Assembly (NCBI GenBank): GCA_022825185.1
Contig: JAJDYK010000260.1
Coordinates: forward strand, 1 to 27,097
Length of the DNA: 27,097 bases
Source: Candidatus Latescibacterota bacterium
GTDB taxonomy: Bacteria; Latescibacterota; UBA2968; UBA8231
Reading direction: 5' to 3'
The first letter of the stretch is position 1; every line of letters begins with the position of its first letter. The notes beneath the pieces are model-generated. The model saw only the letters and a list, made by a program, of their open reading frames with translations, was not told the origin of the DNA and searched no databases. The position numbers were made by a program, and so were the translations under genes. Below, one piece after another: positions 1 through 6,805 of the stretch.

Positions 1-347
1 ACGAGCACCAAGATCGCCGCTTGCGGCACGACGATGAACTTCTCGTCGTCGAACTTGATTTCCACCGCGTCCTTGCGCAGGAAAATGGCGTGGTCGCCTT
101 TTTTGGCTTGGAGGCCGATATAGCGCATCTGCTCGCCCCCCTCTTCCCAAGGTGCACCGTCGTCATCGGTTTTCGGCGGCAAGGGAACGCCCGGCCCCAC
201 TTCTTCGATGCGCCCGCTTTGCACATTCTCCTTTTCCAAGGCGGTCGGCGGCAAATAGAGCCCCACGGCCGTGCGCTCTTCCATGTCGTCAATTCGGATT
301 AGCACGCGGTCGCCGACTACGTACAGTTCCTTGTCGCCCCTAATCAT
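1..347 (-). CDS. GroES/Cpn10-like co-chaperonin (3' end outside window)
   Basis: The first 115 codons are visible and the C-terminus lies beyond base 1. The ATG at 347-345 has a strong SD (GGGAGGAG) just upstream. The protein has the Cpn10 pattern: DRVLIRID near residue 13, TAVGLYLPP near 26, GRIEEVGPG near 45, then KKGDHAIFLRKDAVEIKF and FIVVPQAAILVL. GroES forms the heptameric lid of the GroEL chaperonin in the cytoplasm. Unlike classic ~95-residue GroES, this one carries an extra acidic stretch of about 20 residues (about 52-73) between the GxGxx turn and the KKGD strand, so it is a divergent paralogue. It lies 15 nt after the DUF362 gene, in the same direction. No groEL is visible. Family assignment is good; a role as a true GroEL partner is unproven. 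Confidence 0.8.
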   Translation of the reverse strand, partial: MIRGDKELYVVGDRVLIRIDDMEERTAVGLYLPPTALEKENVQSGRIEEVGPGVPLPPKTDDDGAPWEEGGEQMRYIGLQAKKGDHAIFLRKDAVEIKFDDEKFIVVPQAAILVL

Positions 348-362
348 CTGCTCCTCCCTAGG

Positions 363-1577
363 TTAAGACGCCAGTCGCAAACACTCGTTATAGCGCTCAA
401 AACGCTCCCCTTCCCCCTCTGCTGGATCGACGTACTTGAGCCAAAGGGCGCTGTCCTTCTTGTCGCCGCTGAGTTTGCGGCGGCTGCCGAGGTTGCTCGG
501 ATCAATGCCGTTCCACACCACTTGGCCGTCCTGCATATAGATGAACTCCCCTCGATAGCGGTCAATGAGCTTCCGCTGTTCGTCTTGGTAGATCAGCCCT
601 TGCTCGCAGGTGGTACGCCGCCAGTTGGCCACCGTGGCGTCTGAGTCCGTAGATACGGAGTCAAATTCGGCCAGCGGAGCTTCTACCTCGCTCACAAAAT
701 CGATCTCGTTCAAATCCACCGTGCCAAAGCCGTGCTTGGCAGCTATCAGCAGGTGATTGCGGTCGCGGCGGAAAGGTGGGGTCGGCCAATCGGAGTGAGG
801 ATCGTGGCCCATCAAGGTCATGCCGCAGGCATCGGTCGCCACTGGATGATCGCCAGCCATCAACGCGTTGCAAATCCGGCCCTCGCCCCCCCATTCGCGG
901 CCCCATTGGCCGGTGAGGGCCTCGACGATGTTGAGGCAGGGTTTGGTAATCATGCCCAAGTCCGGCAGGACGTAGGAAAGCCGGATGAGATGGTGATAAT
1001 ACGACCGCGTCCGCCCTTCCGGCGGGATCATCGGCGGCAGGCCAAAGAGATTTTTTAGAGTCAAGGTAATGCCCATAAAGGCGTGATTCTTCATCTTGGC
1101 GATGGATACCACCTCGTCGGCCTCGGCAAAAATGGCATTGAGCAAATAGCGGTCGAACATACAGCCGCCACCGGGCACGTCGTACGTGGCAAAGGGAGGC
1201 AAATTCGAATCGACATAGCGGACGCCAAAGTCGTCCAGAATGTAGCGGTAGTTAAAGTCGTCGGGCGTTACATGGCCGTTGCCATAGGGGTAGGTGTCGG
1301 TGGCAATTAGCTCGGCTGTGGTCCGCTCCCGCAGCAGACGCAGCACCGCGCGGGCCACGGCATCATCTACCAACTCCCTGCGACGGCCAGCGAAGTACTC
1401 GATGCGCTCCGGCGGCTTGATCATATTGAATTTTAATACGATCCGCCGCGCCTTTTCCAGCTTCTTCCAAGAGCGCTCCAGCGGATCGGTAGTCCGCTTG
1501 AGGACTTCGTAGATTTCTTCCTCGCTCGCCCGGTGGTCGCAATGCGAGGCCCTAACTGTGTACTGTCTATTGGCCAT
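363..1577 (-). CDS. DUF362 domain protein
   Basis: This 404-residue protein carries the DUF362 signature: KMKNHAFMGITLTLKNLFG in the middle, preceded by an ADEVVSIAK strand and followed by NIVEALTGQWG and GDHPVATDACG. DUF362 proteins are often fused to ferredoxin domains. No CxxC ferredoxin cluster is present here, so only the DUF362 core can be called and its reaction is unknown. The ATG at 1577 has GAAAGG five bases upstream. There is no signal peptide, so it is probably cytoplasmic. It lies 34 nt downstream of the TolC-like gene and 15 nt upstream of the GroES-like gene, which suggests co-transcription. The family call is firm; the function is open. Confidence 0.85.
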   Translation of the reverse strand: MANRQYTVRASHCDHRASEEEIYEVLKRTTDPLERSWKKLEKARRIVLKFNMIKPPERIEYFAGRRRELVDDAVARAVLRLLRERTTAELIATDTYPYGNGHVTPDDFNYRYILDDFGVRYVDSNLPPFATYDVPGGGCMFDRYLLNAIFAEADEVVSIAKMKNHAFMGITLTLKNLFGLPPMIPPEGRTRSYYHHLIRLSYVLPDLGMITKPCLNIVEALTGQWGREWGGEGRICNALMAGDHPVATDACGMTLMGHDPHSDWPTPPFRRDRNHLLIAAKHGFGTVDLNEIDFVSEVEAPLAEFDSVSTDSDATVANWRRTTCEQGLIYQDEQRKLIDRYRGEFIYMQDGQVVWNGIDPSNLGSRRKLSGDKKDSALWLKYVDPAEGEGERFERYNECLRLAS

Positions 1578-1611
1578 GATGCCTTTCCCCTTTTCTGTTA
1601 AGTGTTTGTGG

Positions 1612-2940
1612 CTATTCGCCGAGGACGCCCACGGTCTGTTCGAGCCGCATCAGGGCAAGCGCCTTGTCGCGGCGCGCGACAGCGCTTTGCGTGCGCGCCT
1701 CTACTAGGGCCAATTGCGCGTCCAGATTTTCCAATTGCGTGCCGACTCCGCTCGCATAGCGCAACTCGGCGACTTCCAACCCCTTCTCAGCCTGCAATAC
1801 TGCATCGCGGTGGGCCTCAATGCGCTGGCTAGCTTCCTCGACCGCATAATAGGCCTGTTGGATTTGCAGCCGCACCTGCCTTGCGATCCGCTGATGGTCG
1901 TACTCTATCCGGCGCAGATCCTGCCGTGCCTGCGCTACTCGCGCCCCGGTGAGCCGCCCGTCGAAAATCGGCATTTGCACTACTAGCCCTGTGTTCCAAC
2001 TTTTGCGCCACTCCCGATCGACTAGGTCGAACTCGTCGCTCTGGAACTGGGTTTGCCCAGCGGCTACCAATTCCACGCTAGGCCGGGTGGACGCTTGATC
2101 GGCAGCGATCTTCCGCTCGTGCCATCCTATTTCCTGCTCGACATGCGCCAGCTCTGGCCGCTTCGCTAACCCCAAGGCGACGAGCCCGTCCAGATCATCG
2201 AGATCGAGTGTCGTCTCCGTGCGGAACGTTCCCCGCACTTCTATGGCTTGATCCAAGTCTAAACCCACGACATCCTTGAGGGCCATCGTGGCCAGCCGCA
2301 GGTTATTTTCTGCACTGATGGAATCGGCGCGCATATTCGAGACCTGCACCTGAGCGCGCAACTGATCCAGCTCAGCGGCCCGACCCGCCTGGGCCTGGGC
2401 CTCCACCTGAGACAGATTGCGTCTAGCCCACGCCAGCGCCAAGTGCGATACGGTGCGCAACTCCTCTGCTAGGAGCAGGTCGTAAAATCGCTCCTCGACC
2501 TCGGCTAGCACGAGTTGTGTTGTCTGCCGCTCGGTTTCGCCGAGCATGGCAAATTGGCGGCGAGCCATGTCCTCGGTAGCGCGAATGCGGCCTCCGGCAT
2601 AGAGCGGCTGGCGCACGCTCAGGACGCCCGTGAGGTTGTTTTCCGTGCCGATCCTGACGGCATTGCCAGCAAAGACAAAAGAAGGCAGCAGCCAATTGCG
2701 GCTATACGTGAAGGAGGCATCGACTTGCGGCAACCCCGCCGCTCTCGCTACGCGTAGCTCTTCGCGCCCGCGCAGCAGATCAATGCGGGCTTGCAACAGG
2801 TGCTCGTTGTTTTCTTGCACCAAAGCCAACCCGGTTTGCAAGTCGAGGATCAGCGGCTCGGCCTCTGCTCGAGCCGGGCGACTGGAGACTGCACACAAGA
2901 CCATCAAGCAGAACGCCCCTATCCCGGTCTTGCTCAACAT
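1612..2940 (-). CDS. TolC/OEP family outer-membrane efflux protein
   Basis: This is a 442-residue protein of normal length for the TolC family. An N-terminal signal peptide (about residues 1-25, cleaved near SSRPARA) leads into two OEP-type repeats rich in long alpha-helices. Each repeat has Q/E/R-rich helices such as NEHLLQARIDLLRGREELR and YASGVGTQLENLDAQLALVEA. Such trimers form the outer-membrane and periplasmic tunnel of tripartite pumps or type I secretion. I chose the ATG at 2940 because it precedes a clean signal peptide and overlaps the upstream gene's stop (ATGTTGA); a GTG at 2964 in the same frame would lie deeper inside that gene. No membrane-fusion protein or inner-membrane pump is adjacent, so the substrate cannot be predicted. 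It ends with TAG. Confidence 0.9.
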   Translation of the reverse strand: MLSKTGIGAFCLMVLCAVSSRPARAEAEPLILDLQTGLALVQENNEHLLQARIDLLRGREELRVARAAGLPQVDASFTYSRNWLLPSFVFAGNAVRIGTENNLTGVLSVRQPLYAGGRIRATEDMARRQFAMLGETERQTTQLVLAEVEERFYDLLLAEELRTVSHLALAWARRNLSQVEAQAQAGRAAELDQLRAQVQVSNMRADSISAENNLRLATMALKDVVGLDLDQAIEVRGTFRTETTLDLDDLDGLVALGLAKRPELAHVEQEIGWHERKIAADQASTRPSVELVAAGQTQFQSDEFDLVDREWRKSWNTGLVVQMPIFDGRLTGARVAQARQDLRRIEYDHQRIARQVRLQIQQAYYAVEEASQRIEAHRDAVLQAEKGLEVAELRYASGVGTQLENLDAQLALVEARTQSAVARRDKALALMRLEQTVGVLGE

Positions 2941-3194
2941 AGCAAACCGCGCTGCCGCAACCACGCCTCGACCTCCGCTCCTCCGACATCGGCTAGCATA
3001 ACGCCGTCGATTTCGACGCAGGGCGAGGCGTATTGCCGGCTCTTGGCGACCATTTCCGCAAAGGCTTTGCGGTCGCTGGTAATATCCAATTCCTCGTATG
3101 GTAATCCGGCTCTATCGAGTGCCGTCCGCACGCCTGGACTCCAAGGGCAATACGGATTGAGATACGCTTTGATCACAGGAGTAGTCTGTTCCAC
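2934..3194 (-). CDS. Glutaredoxin-like protein with CPWS active site
   Basis: This 86-residue single thioredoxin-fold domain has the glutaredoxin order: a beta strand (VIKAYL), the active-site turn CPWS near residue 16, a helix, LPYEELDI, the cis-proline loop SPCVEIDG, then VMLADVGGAEVEAWL. The second active-site cysteine is serine, so any redox chemistry would be monothiol. I chose the GTG at 3194: GGAAAGG lies five bases upstream, the resulting length is typical for the family, and a sigma70-like promoter (3237-3266) lies inside the region that a longer reading (TTG 3266 or ATG 3257) would translate. The stop TGA overlaps the start of the TolC-like gene, implying translational coupling. It probably reduces or senses thiols in the cytoplasm; partners are unknown. 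Confidence 0.8.
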   Translation of the reverse strand: MEQTTPVIKAYLNPYCPWSPGVRTALDRAGLPYEELDITSDRKAFAEMVAKSRQYASPCVEIDGVMLADVGGAEVEAWLRQRGLLC

Positions 3195-3236
3195 TTTGGC
3201 CTTTCCGATGTACAAGGGACGCGATATATTGAGAAA

Positions 3237-3266
3237 AACATATTGCCCGCCTCTCATCCCTGTCAA
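3237..3266 (-). promoter_or_regulatory. Predicted sigma70 promoter of the glutaredoxin-tolC group
   Basis: Minus-strand TTGACA (3266-3261) is followed by 18 nt and TATGTT (3242-3237), a perfect -35 and a 4/6 -10. Transcription would start near 3230, about 36 nt before the GTG at 3194. A weaker plus-strand candidate for the DHH gene overlaps it (TATATT at 3225-3230 with a poor -35). Confidence 0.5.
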
Positions 3267-3283
3267 GGAAGAGACCTCAATCT

Positions 3284-4111
3284 ATGAGACCGCTGGTCCT
3301 GTTTCACGGCGGCTGTAACGACGGTTTCTGTGCCGCGTGGATCTATCGCCGCTACGTCAACCCGCAAGCCGAGTTTAAAGCGGTTCAATACAACACCGAC
3401 CCGCCGGCTACGGCTGACCGCGACGTCATCATCCTCGACTTCAGCTATGAGCGGGCGCAGCTCATGGAGATGCACGATCACGCCCGCTCACTTTTGGTTC
3501 TGGACCATCACGAGACGGCTGCACACGCCTTAGCCGGGCTCGATTACTGCGTATTCGCCGAGGACAAGTCTGGGGCACGCATGACTTGGGAATACTTTTT
3601 CGATCCCCGCTCTCAGGTCAGTGCCAACGACGTCCCCTGGCTGGTGTCCTATACTGAAGACCGCGACCTGTGGCGGTGGGCCTTGGCTGACTCCAAGGCC
3701 GTCAACGCCGCTCTCGCTTCGTACCCGCGCGACTTTGCGGTGTGGGACGAAATCGCCGAGCGCGGCCCCCAAGCCCTCGCCGTGGAAGGGCAAGCCATTC
3801 TCCGCTTCCAACACCGACTCATCCGACCGCGCGTTCGGTACCACGGTTGGACCACCATCAGTGGGTTTCGCGTCCCCATTACCAATGCCACGTTTCTGAC
3901 CTCTGAAATCGGCAATGCCCTCGCCGAAGGGCATCCTTTTTCCGCGGTGTTCTTCATCCGCCCCGACAGCAAGGTCGTGTACAATCTGCGATCCAAAGGA
4001 AACGAAGCCGCTGATGTGGGTCGCATCGCACGCGATTACGGCGGTGGAGGGCACAAGCACGCGGCGGCTTTTACCCTAGAGACCATGCTGCCGATGGAAG
4101 CGGGAGCGTAA
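3284..4111 (+). CDS. DHH/DHHA1 family phosphoesterase
   Basis: This 275-residue protein has the DHH superfamily order: motif I HGGCNDGFCAAW (about 8-19), motif II aspartate in VIILDFSY (about 48-55), motif III LDHHETA (about 73-79), a later conserved aspartate in SYTEDRDLW, and the C-terminal DHHA1 glycine motif YGGGGHKHAAAF (about 250-261). Members are Mn2+-dependent phosphoesterases such as RecJ, nanoRNases, c-di-AMP phosphodiesterases and exopolyphosphatases. No CBS, PAS or membrane domain is attached. The short two-domain form suits an oligonucleotide or small phosphoester substrate, but which one cannot be told. The ATG at 3284 follows AAGGAAGAG with a 10-nt gap. It is divergent from the glutaredoxin gene and ends before a strong terminator. 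Confidence 0.85.
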   Translation: MRPLVLFHGGCNDGFCAAWIYRRYVNPQAEFKAVQYNTDPPATADRDVIILDFSYERAQLMEMHDHARSLLVLDHHETAAHALAGLDYCVFAEDKSGARMTWEYFFDPRSQVSANDVPWLVSYTEDRDLWRWALADSKAVNAALASYPRDFAVWDEIAERGPQALAVEGQAILRFQHRLIRPRVRYHGWTTISGFRVPITNATFLTSEIGNALAEGHPFSAVFFIRPDSKVVYNLRSKGNEAADVGRIARDYGGGGHKHAAAFTLETMLPMEAGA

Positions 4112-4148
4112 ATTACCCCCGAACAGCGCTATCTGTTCGACCCAGCAA

Positions 4149-4187
4149 AACAGGCACCTGCGATAAGTCGCAAGTGCCTGTTTTTTT
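4149..4187. terminator. Bidirectional rho-independent terminator
   Basis: AACAGGCAC-C-TGCGA / loop TAAG / TCGCA-A-GTGCCTGTT forms a 14-bp stem with one internal mismatch. It is followed by a T run on the plus strand (to 4187) and by TTTT when read on the minus strand. It sits between the convergent DHH gene and tRNA-Lys and can serve both. Confidence 0.85.
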
Positions 4188-4262
4188 GGTGAGCCCACTG
4201 GGAATCGAACCCAGGACCTACGGATTAAAAGTCCGGTGCTCTACCAGCTGAGCTATAGGCTC
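4187..4262 (-). tRNA. tRNA-Lys (anticodon UUU)
   Basis: The 76-nt cloverleaf includes an encoded CCA (4189-4187). The acceptor GAGCCTA pairs with TGGGCTC (one G-U). The D-arm is GCTCAGCTGGTAGAGC, the T-arm is CTGGGTTCGATTCCCAG, and the anticodon loop CTTTTAA (4231-4225) places UUU at positions 34-36. Position 27-43 of the anticodon stem is a C-U mismatch; the other four pairs are intact. The 3' end abuts the terminator. A promoter candidate lies about 23 nt upstream. Confidence 0.95.
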
Positions 4263-4284
4263 TAGTCGGTGCTGTATCTAAGTG

Positions 4285-4313
4285 AAAATAGGCGGTTTGC
4301 GTATCCATCGCAA
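4285..4313 (-). promoter_or_regulatory. Predicted promoter of tRNA-Lys
   Basis: Minus-strand TTGCGA (4313-4308), 17-nt spacer, TATTTT (4290-4285). The predicted start is about 15 nt before the mature 5' end at 4262. The elements match 4/6 and 4/6, so the support is the ideal spacing plus position. Confidence 0.45.
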
Positions 4314-4369
4314 GACTACTATCCCACGTAGCGGCTTTTATCCTACGACTAGCGATGCTGCAAATAAAT

Positions 4370-6655
4370 TCAGTAGGCCAAAGCGATAATTTTGCTCGTT
4401 TCCTGCGTCTGTGCGTCGCCTTGCACTTTAACCCGCAAAATGTAGTTTCCCGGCGCGGCCAACTGCCCAAATTCGTCCCGCCCATCCCAACTCAATATTA
4501 TCGGCCCGGCTGTTTGCTGCTGATCGTGTAGCACCCGGACTTCCCATCCGCTCAGGTCGTAAAGTGCCACGTGCAGCAAGCGAGGCTGGAGGACGTTCAA
4601 CAGAGCAAACTCTATCTGCAACAAATCGCCGAAGCCATCTCCATTGGGAGTCACGAGCGCGGCTGACACCGAGAGTCCGTCAATTAACGTAGGGGCGACC
4701 GGCAGCGACACGGCAATCGCTTCGCTGGCAACCGCTTCGCTAGCATCGCCCACATCCACCCGCTGCCTTACCTGTCGCTCTTTCCGACCGCTGGCCAGGA
4801 ACGCCTCAAAGGGCATCTGTTGGCGGTATATCGTGCTGGCGAAGTCGAGTTCAATCAACCCGGCCCGCACGAACGGATCGGCAAAGGTAATGTCCCATCC
4901 GTCATCCACTCGGGCGACCTCCACGTCCAACACCTGTCCTGCCGAGCGAATCTCGCCAAGCTCAATGTCTGCTCCTGAACGCATGAGCAACTGATCGAAA
5001 CCCGTGCTGCCAGCACCCGCGTCCCAACCAAGATAATAGGTAAATTCCGTGCGCTGCCCGGGTTGGGCTTGAATCGGGTAGATCTCCGCTCGCGTTGCCG
5101 CAGCCAAAGGCTCGGCGTAGCTCAGGACTAGCTCGTCGAGGACCGCCCCTTGCATCGGGTCGTCGCTGAGCAAATAGGCTTGCAATTGGACGAAACGCCT
5201 TGGCGTCGGCGAGAGAAAACCTTGATCCGACCGCTCGTACGCCTGACTCCAGATACTCCAATCGTCGCCGGGCGAACGGACGGTATCAATCCGGCCTTTG
5301 AAACTGGGAATTAGCTTGTTGTACTTCCTCTCGGTTACTTCCTTGCCGTTTTTGTCGTGAAAGACATAGGACTCCTGCAACAGATTGCCCGTCCGCGAGC
5401 GAATTTCTACGCGAGTCCTCTCAGGGGCCTCGACCTGCCAACTCAACCCTGTGGCGTTGCGCACGGCCCCCAGATCGTAGATCGGGGATTGCAAGATGAT
5501 ACCCGCGGGATAGCCCTCGCCAAAGACCTGAAATTCGGCCGTCGTTCCCGTAATGCAACACTGCCTGTTCGGATAGCGCATCCGCAGATAGCGCAGCGGC
5601 CGGAGTGAGAACTGCTCTTCAAAGTGGACGATATCGCGCAAATTGCGGGGGTGTTCGGGCAACTCCCCTAGGACCTGCCAGCGCAGCGATCCGTCCGGAG
5701 CCAGCGATCCGTCCGACCCCCAGAGGATATACCAAGGAAAGTGGATGGCATTGCGCCGGGTCCAGCGCCAGTCAACGTTGCTGGGGGCGATGCCGGCCAG
5801 ATCGCCCAAAATCCGCACCCGATCCACCCAGTACAGAGCACCCAGATCAAAGGTGAATTCCGTATCGCCCGGTTGGGAGAACCCCCAGTAGCGCCAACTC
5901 GACACAATATCGCCGTCGATCAGCGCGTTGCTATTGCCCGTTGACTCGTAGCCTTCGGCCCGCGTGCCGATTTCGTTGAGGATATCGACCTGACCGCCGC
6001 GTTCCCGCATCCCCAGCGAGATATTGTCCCCCACGGCCTCCACCGCAACCGAGCTGATCCCCGCTCCTACAGTGGGCAAGTCCACTTCAATGCGAATGAA
6101 TTGCAGCGGCTTAAGGCCGTATTCAATGACCAACTCCCGCTGCTGGTTGAAGCTGTAGCGGACGCGATCGCTGTAGCGCACAATGCTCGGCAGGGGCAGT
6201 CCGGTCGAATCAAAAAAGCGCTCGCCATTGGACAGCAGAACCTGAAACAACTCCAGCGGCGGCCCATCTTCCCTAAGCCGCAAGATCACGCGCCGCGCGG
6301 AAACCACGCGGCCTAGATCGACCTCGACGTACATGGTCTCGGGATCGTCATCCCAATCGGGAGCCCAGAAGCTGCTCAAGCTCCCGTCGATTAGGTTGCC
6401 AGCAGCGCCACTGTTGGATCCCGCAGCGCGGATGCCACCGCCGAAATCTCCAGCATTGGCGACCGCGTCGATATTCCGCCGTACAAATCTGGGGGCAGCT
6501 TTCCCACGGCTGATTTCGATGGCATTGCCGGGCCGCTGCCACGCATCCCAATTCGCGTTGGTCCCAATCCGTAGTTCCTCGCCTGCTACGGATGCTATCA
6601 TGCTACAGAGCAGCAATACCTGAAGAAAACACCCTAATTCGCGGTGATTTTTCAC
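4370..6655 (-). CDS. Secreted protein with two discoidin-like domains and a C-terminal FlgD-type Ig domain
   Basis: This is a 761-residue exported protein. The GTG at 6655 is fixed by GGGAGG six bases upstream, and an N-terminal signal peptide follows (hydrophobic FLQVLLLCSMIASVAG). Two F5/8-type-C (discoidin)-like beta-sandwich units are suggested by GNLIDGSLSSFWAPDW ... VEVDLGRVVSARRVILRL (about 85-125) and NALIDGDIVSSWRYW ... FTFDLGALYWVDRVRIL (about 245-290). The C-terminal ~95 residues contain TPNGDGFGD, then VALYDLSG, SWDGRDEFG and APGNYILRVKV, the FlgD Ig-like pattern found at the end of many FCB-group exported proteins. No catalytic motif is seen, so it probably binds surface carbohydrate. 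It is the last gene of the sugar-acid series, 22 nt after a small ORF. It carries an 18-bp in-frame tandem duplication (5685-5720). Confidence 0.8.
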   Translation of the reverse strand: MKNHRELGCFLQVLLLCSMIASVAGEELRIGTNANWDAWQRPGNAIEISRGKAAPRFVRRNIDAVANAGDFGGGIRAAGSNSGAAGNLIDGSLSSFWAPDWDDDPETMYVEVDLGRVVSARRVILRLREDGPPLELFQVLLSNGERFFDSTGLPLPSIVRYSDRVRYSFNQQRELVIEYGLKPLQFIRIEVDLPTVGAGISSVAVEAVGDNISLGMRERGGQVDILNEIGTRAEGYESTGNSNALIDGDIVSSWRYWGFSQPGDTEFTFDLGALYWVDRVRILGDLAGIAPSNVDWRWTRRNAIHFPWYILWGSDGSLAPDGSLRWQVLGELPEHPRNLRDIVHFEEQFSLRPLRYLRMRYPNRQCCITGTTAEFQVFGEGYPAGIILQSPIYDLGAVRNATGLSWQVEAPERTRVEIRSRTGNLLQESYVFHDKNGKEVTERKYNKLIPSFKGRIDTVRSPGDDWSIWSQAYERSDQGFLSPTPRRFVQLQAYLLSDDPMQGAVLDELVLSYAEPLAAATRAEIYPIQAQPGQRTEFTYYLGWDAGAGSTGFDQLLMRSGADIELGEIRSAGQVLDVEVARVDDGWDITFADPFVRAGLIELDFASTIYRQQMPFEAFLASGRKERQVRQRVDVGDASEAVASEAIAVSLPVAPTLIDGLSVSAALVTPNGDGFGDLLQIEFALLNVLQPRLLHVALYDLSGWEVRVLHDQQQTAGPIILSWDGRDEFGQLAAPGNYILRVKVQGDAQTQETSKIIALAY
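5685..5720. repeat. 18-bp tandem duplication inside the secreted-protein gene
   Basis: The 13-mer AGCGATCCGTCCG occurs at 5685-5697 and 5703-5715 with an 18-nt period. The result is an in-frame duplication giving a DGSLAPDGSL-type repeat in a loop of the second discoidin-like domain. Confidence 0.8.
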
Positions 6656-6677
6656 GGTGTGCCTCCCGCGCCGAGGT

Positions 6678-6803
6678 TCAGGGTGCCCTACCCCACGCGA
6701 TACTTCTCCACAGCTTCCCCAAGTAATCTCCGGGACGACTCTTTTCAATCGAGGGGATGTGCGGCACCGCAGGGACAAACTCTTCGATCTGGGTGATTTT
6801 CAC
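6678..6803 (-). CDS. 41-residue small ORF, possible remnant of an enolase-superfamily gene
   Basis: A GTG at 6803 begins two bases after the TAA of the enolase-like gene. It has an excellent SD (AAGGGAGG, seven bases away) that lies in the last codons of that gene. The peptide starts with a KITQIEEFVPAVPH stretch, which looks like the first strand of enolase-superfamily (MR/MLE) proteins, then runs on for about 25 residues to a TGA. The strong ribosome site argues that it is, or recently was, translated. It could be the 5' remnant of a deleted second dehydratase gene, or a genuine small protein that couples translation to the secreted-protein gene 22 nt downstream. I do not recognise a defined family. 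Confidence 0.4.
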   Translation of the reverse strand: MKITQIEEFVPAVPHIPSIEKSRPGDYLGKLWRSIAWGRAP

Positions 6804-6805
6804 TA

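Noticed and set aside
5685..5720. Two-copy 18-bp tandem repeat considered as a CRISPR-like or phase-variation tract
   Set aside because: There are only two copies, they are in frame, with no spacers and no mononucleotide run that would switch the frame.
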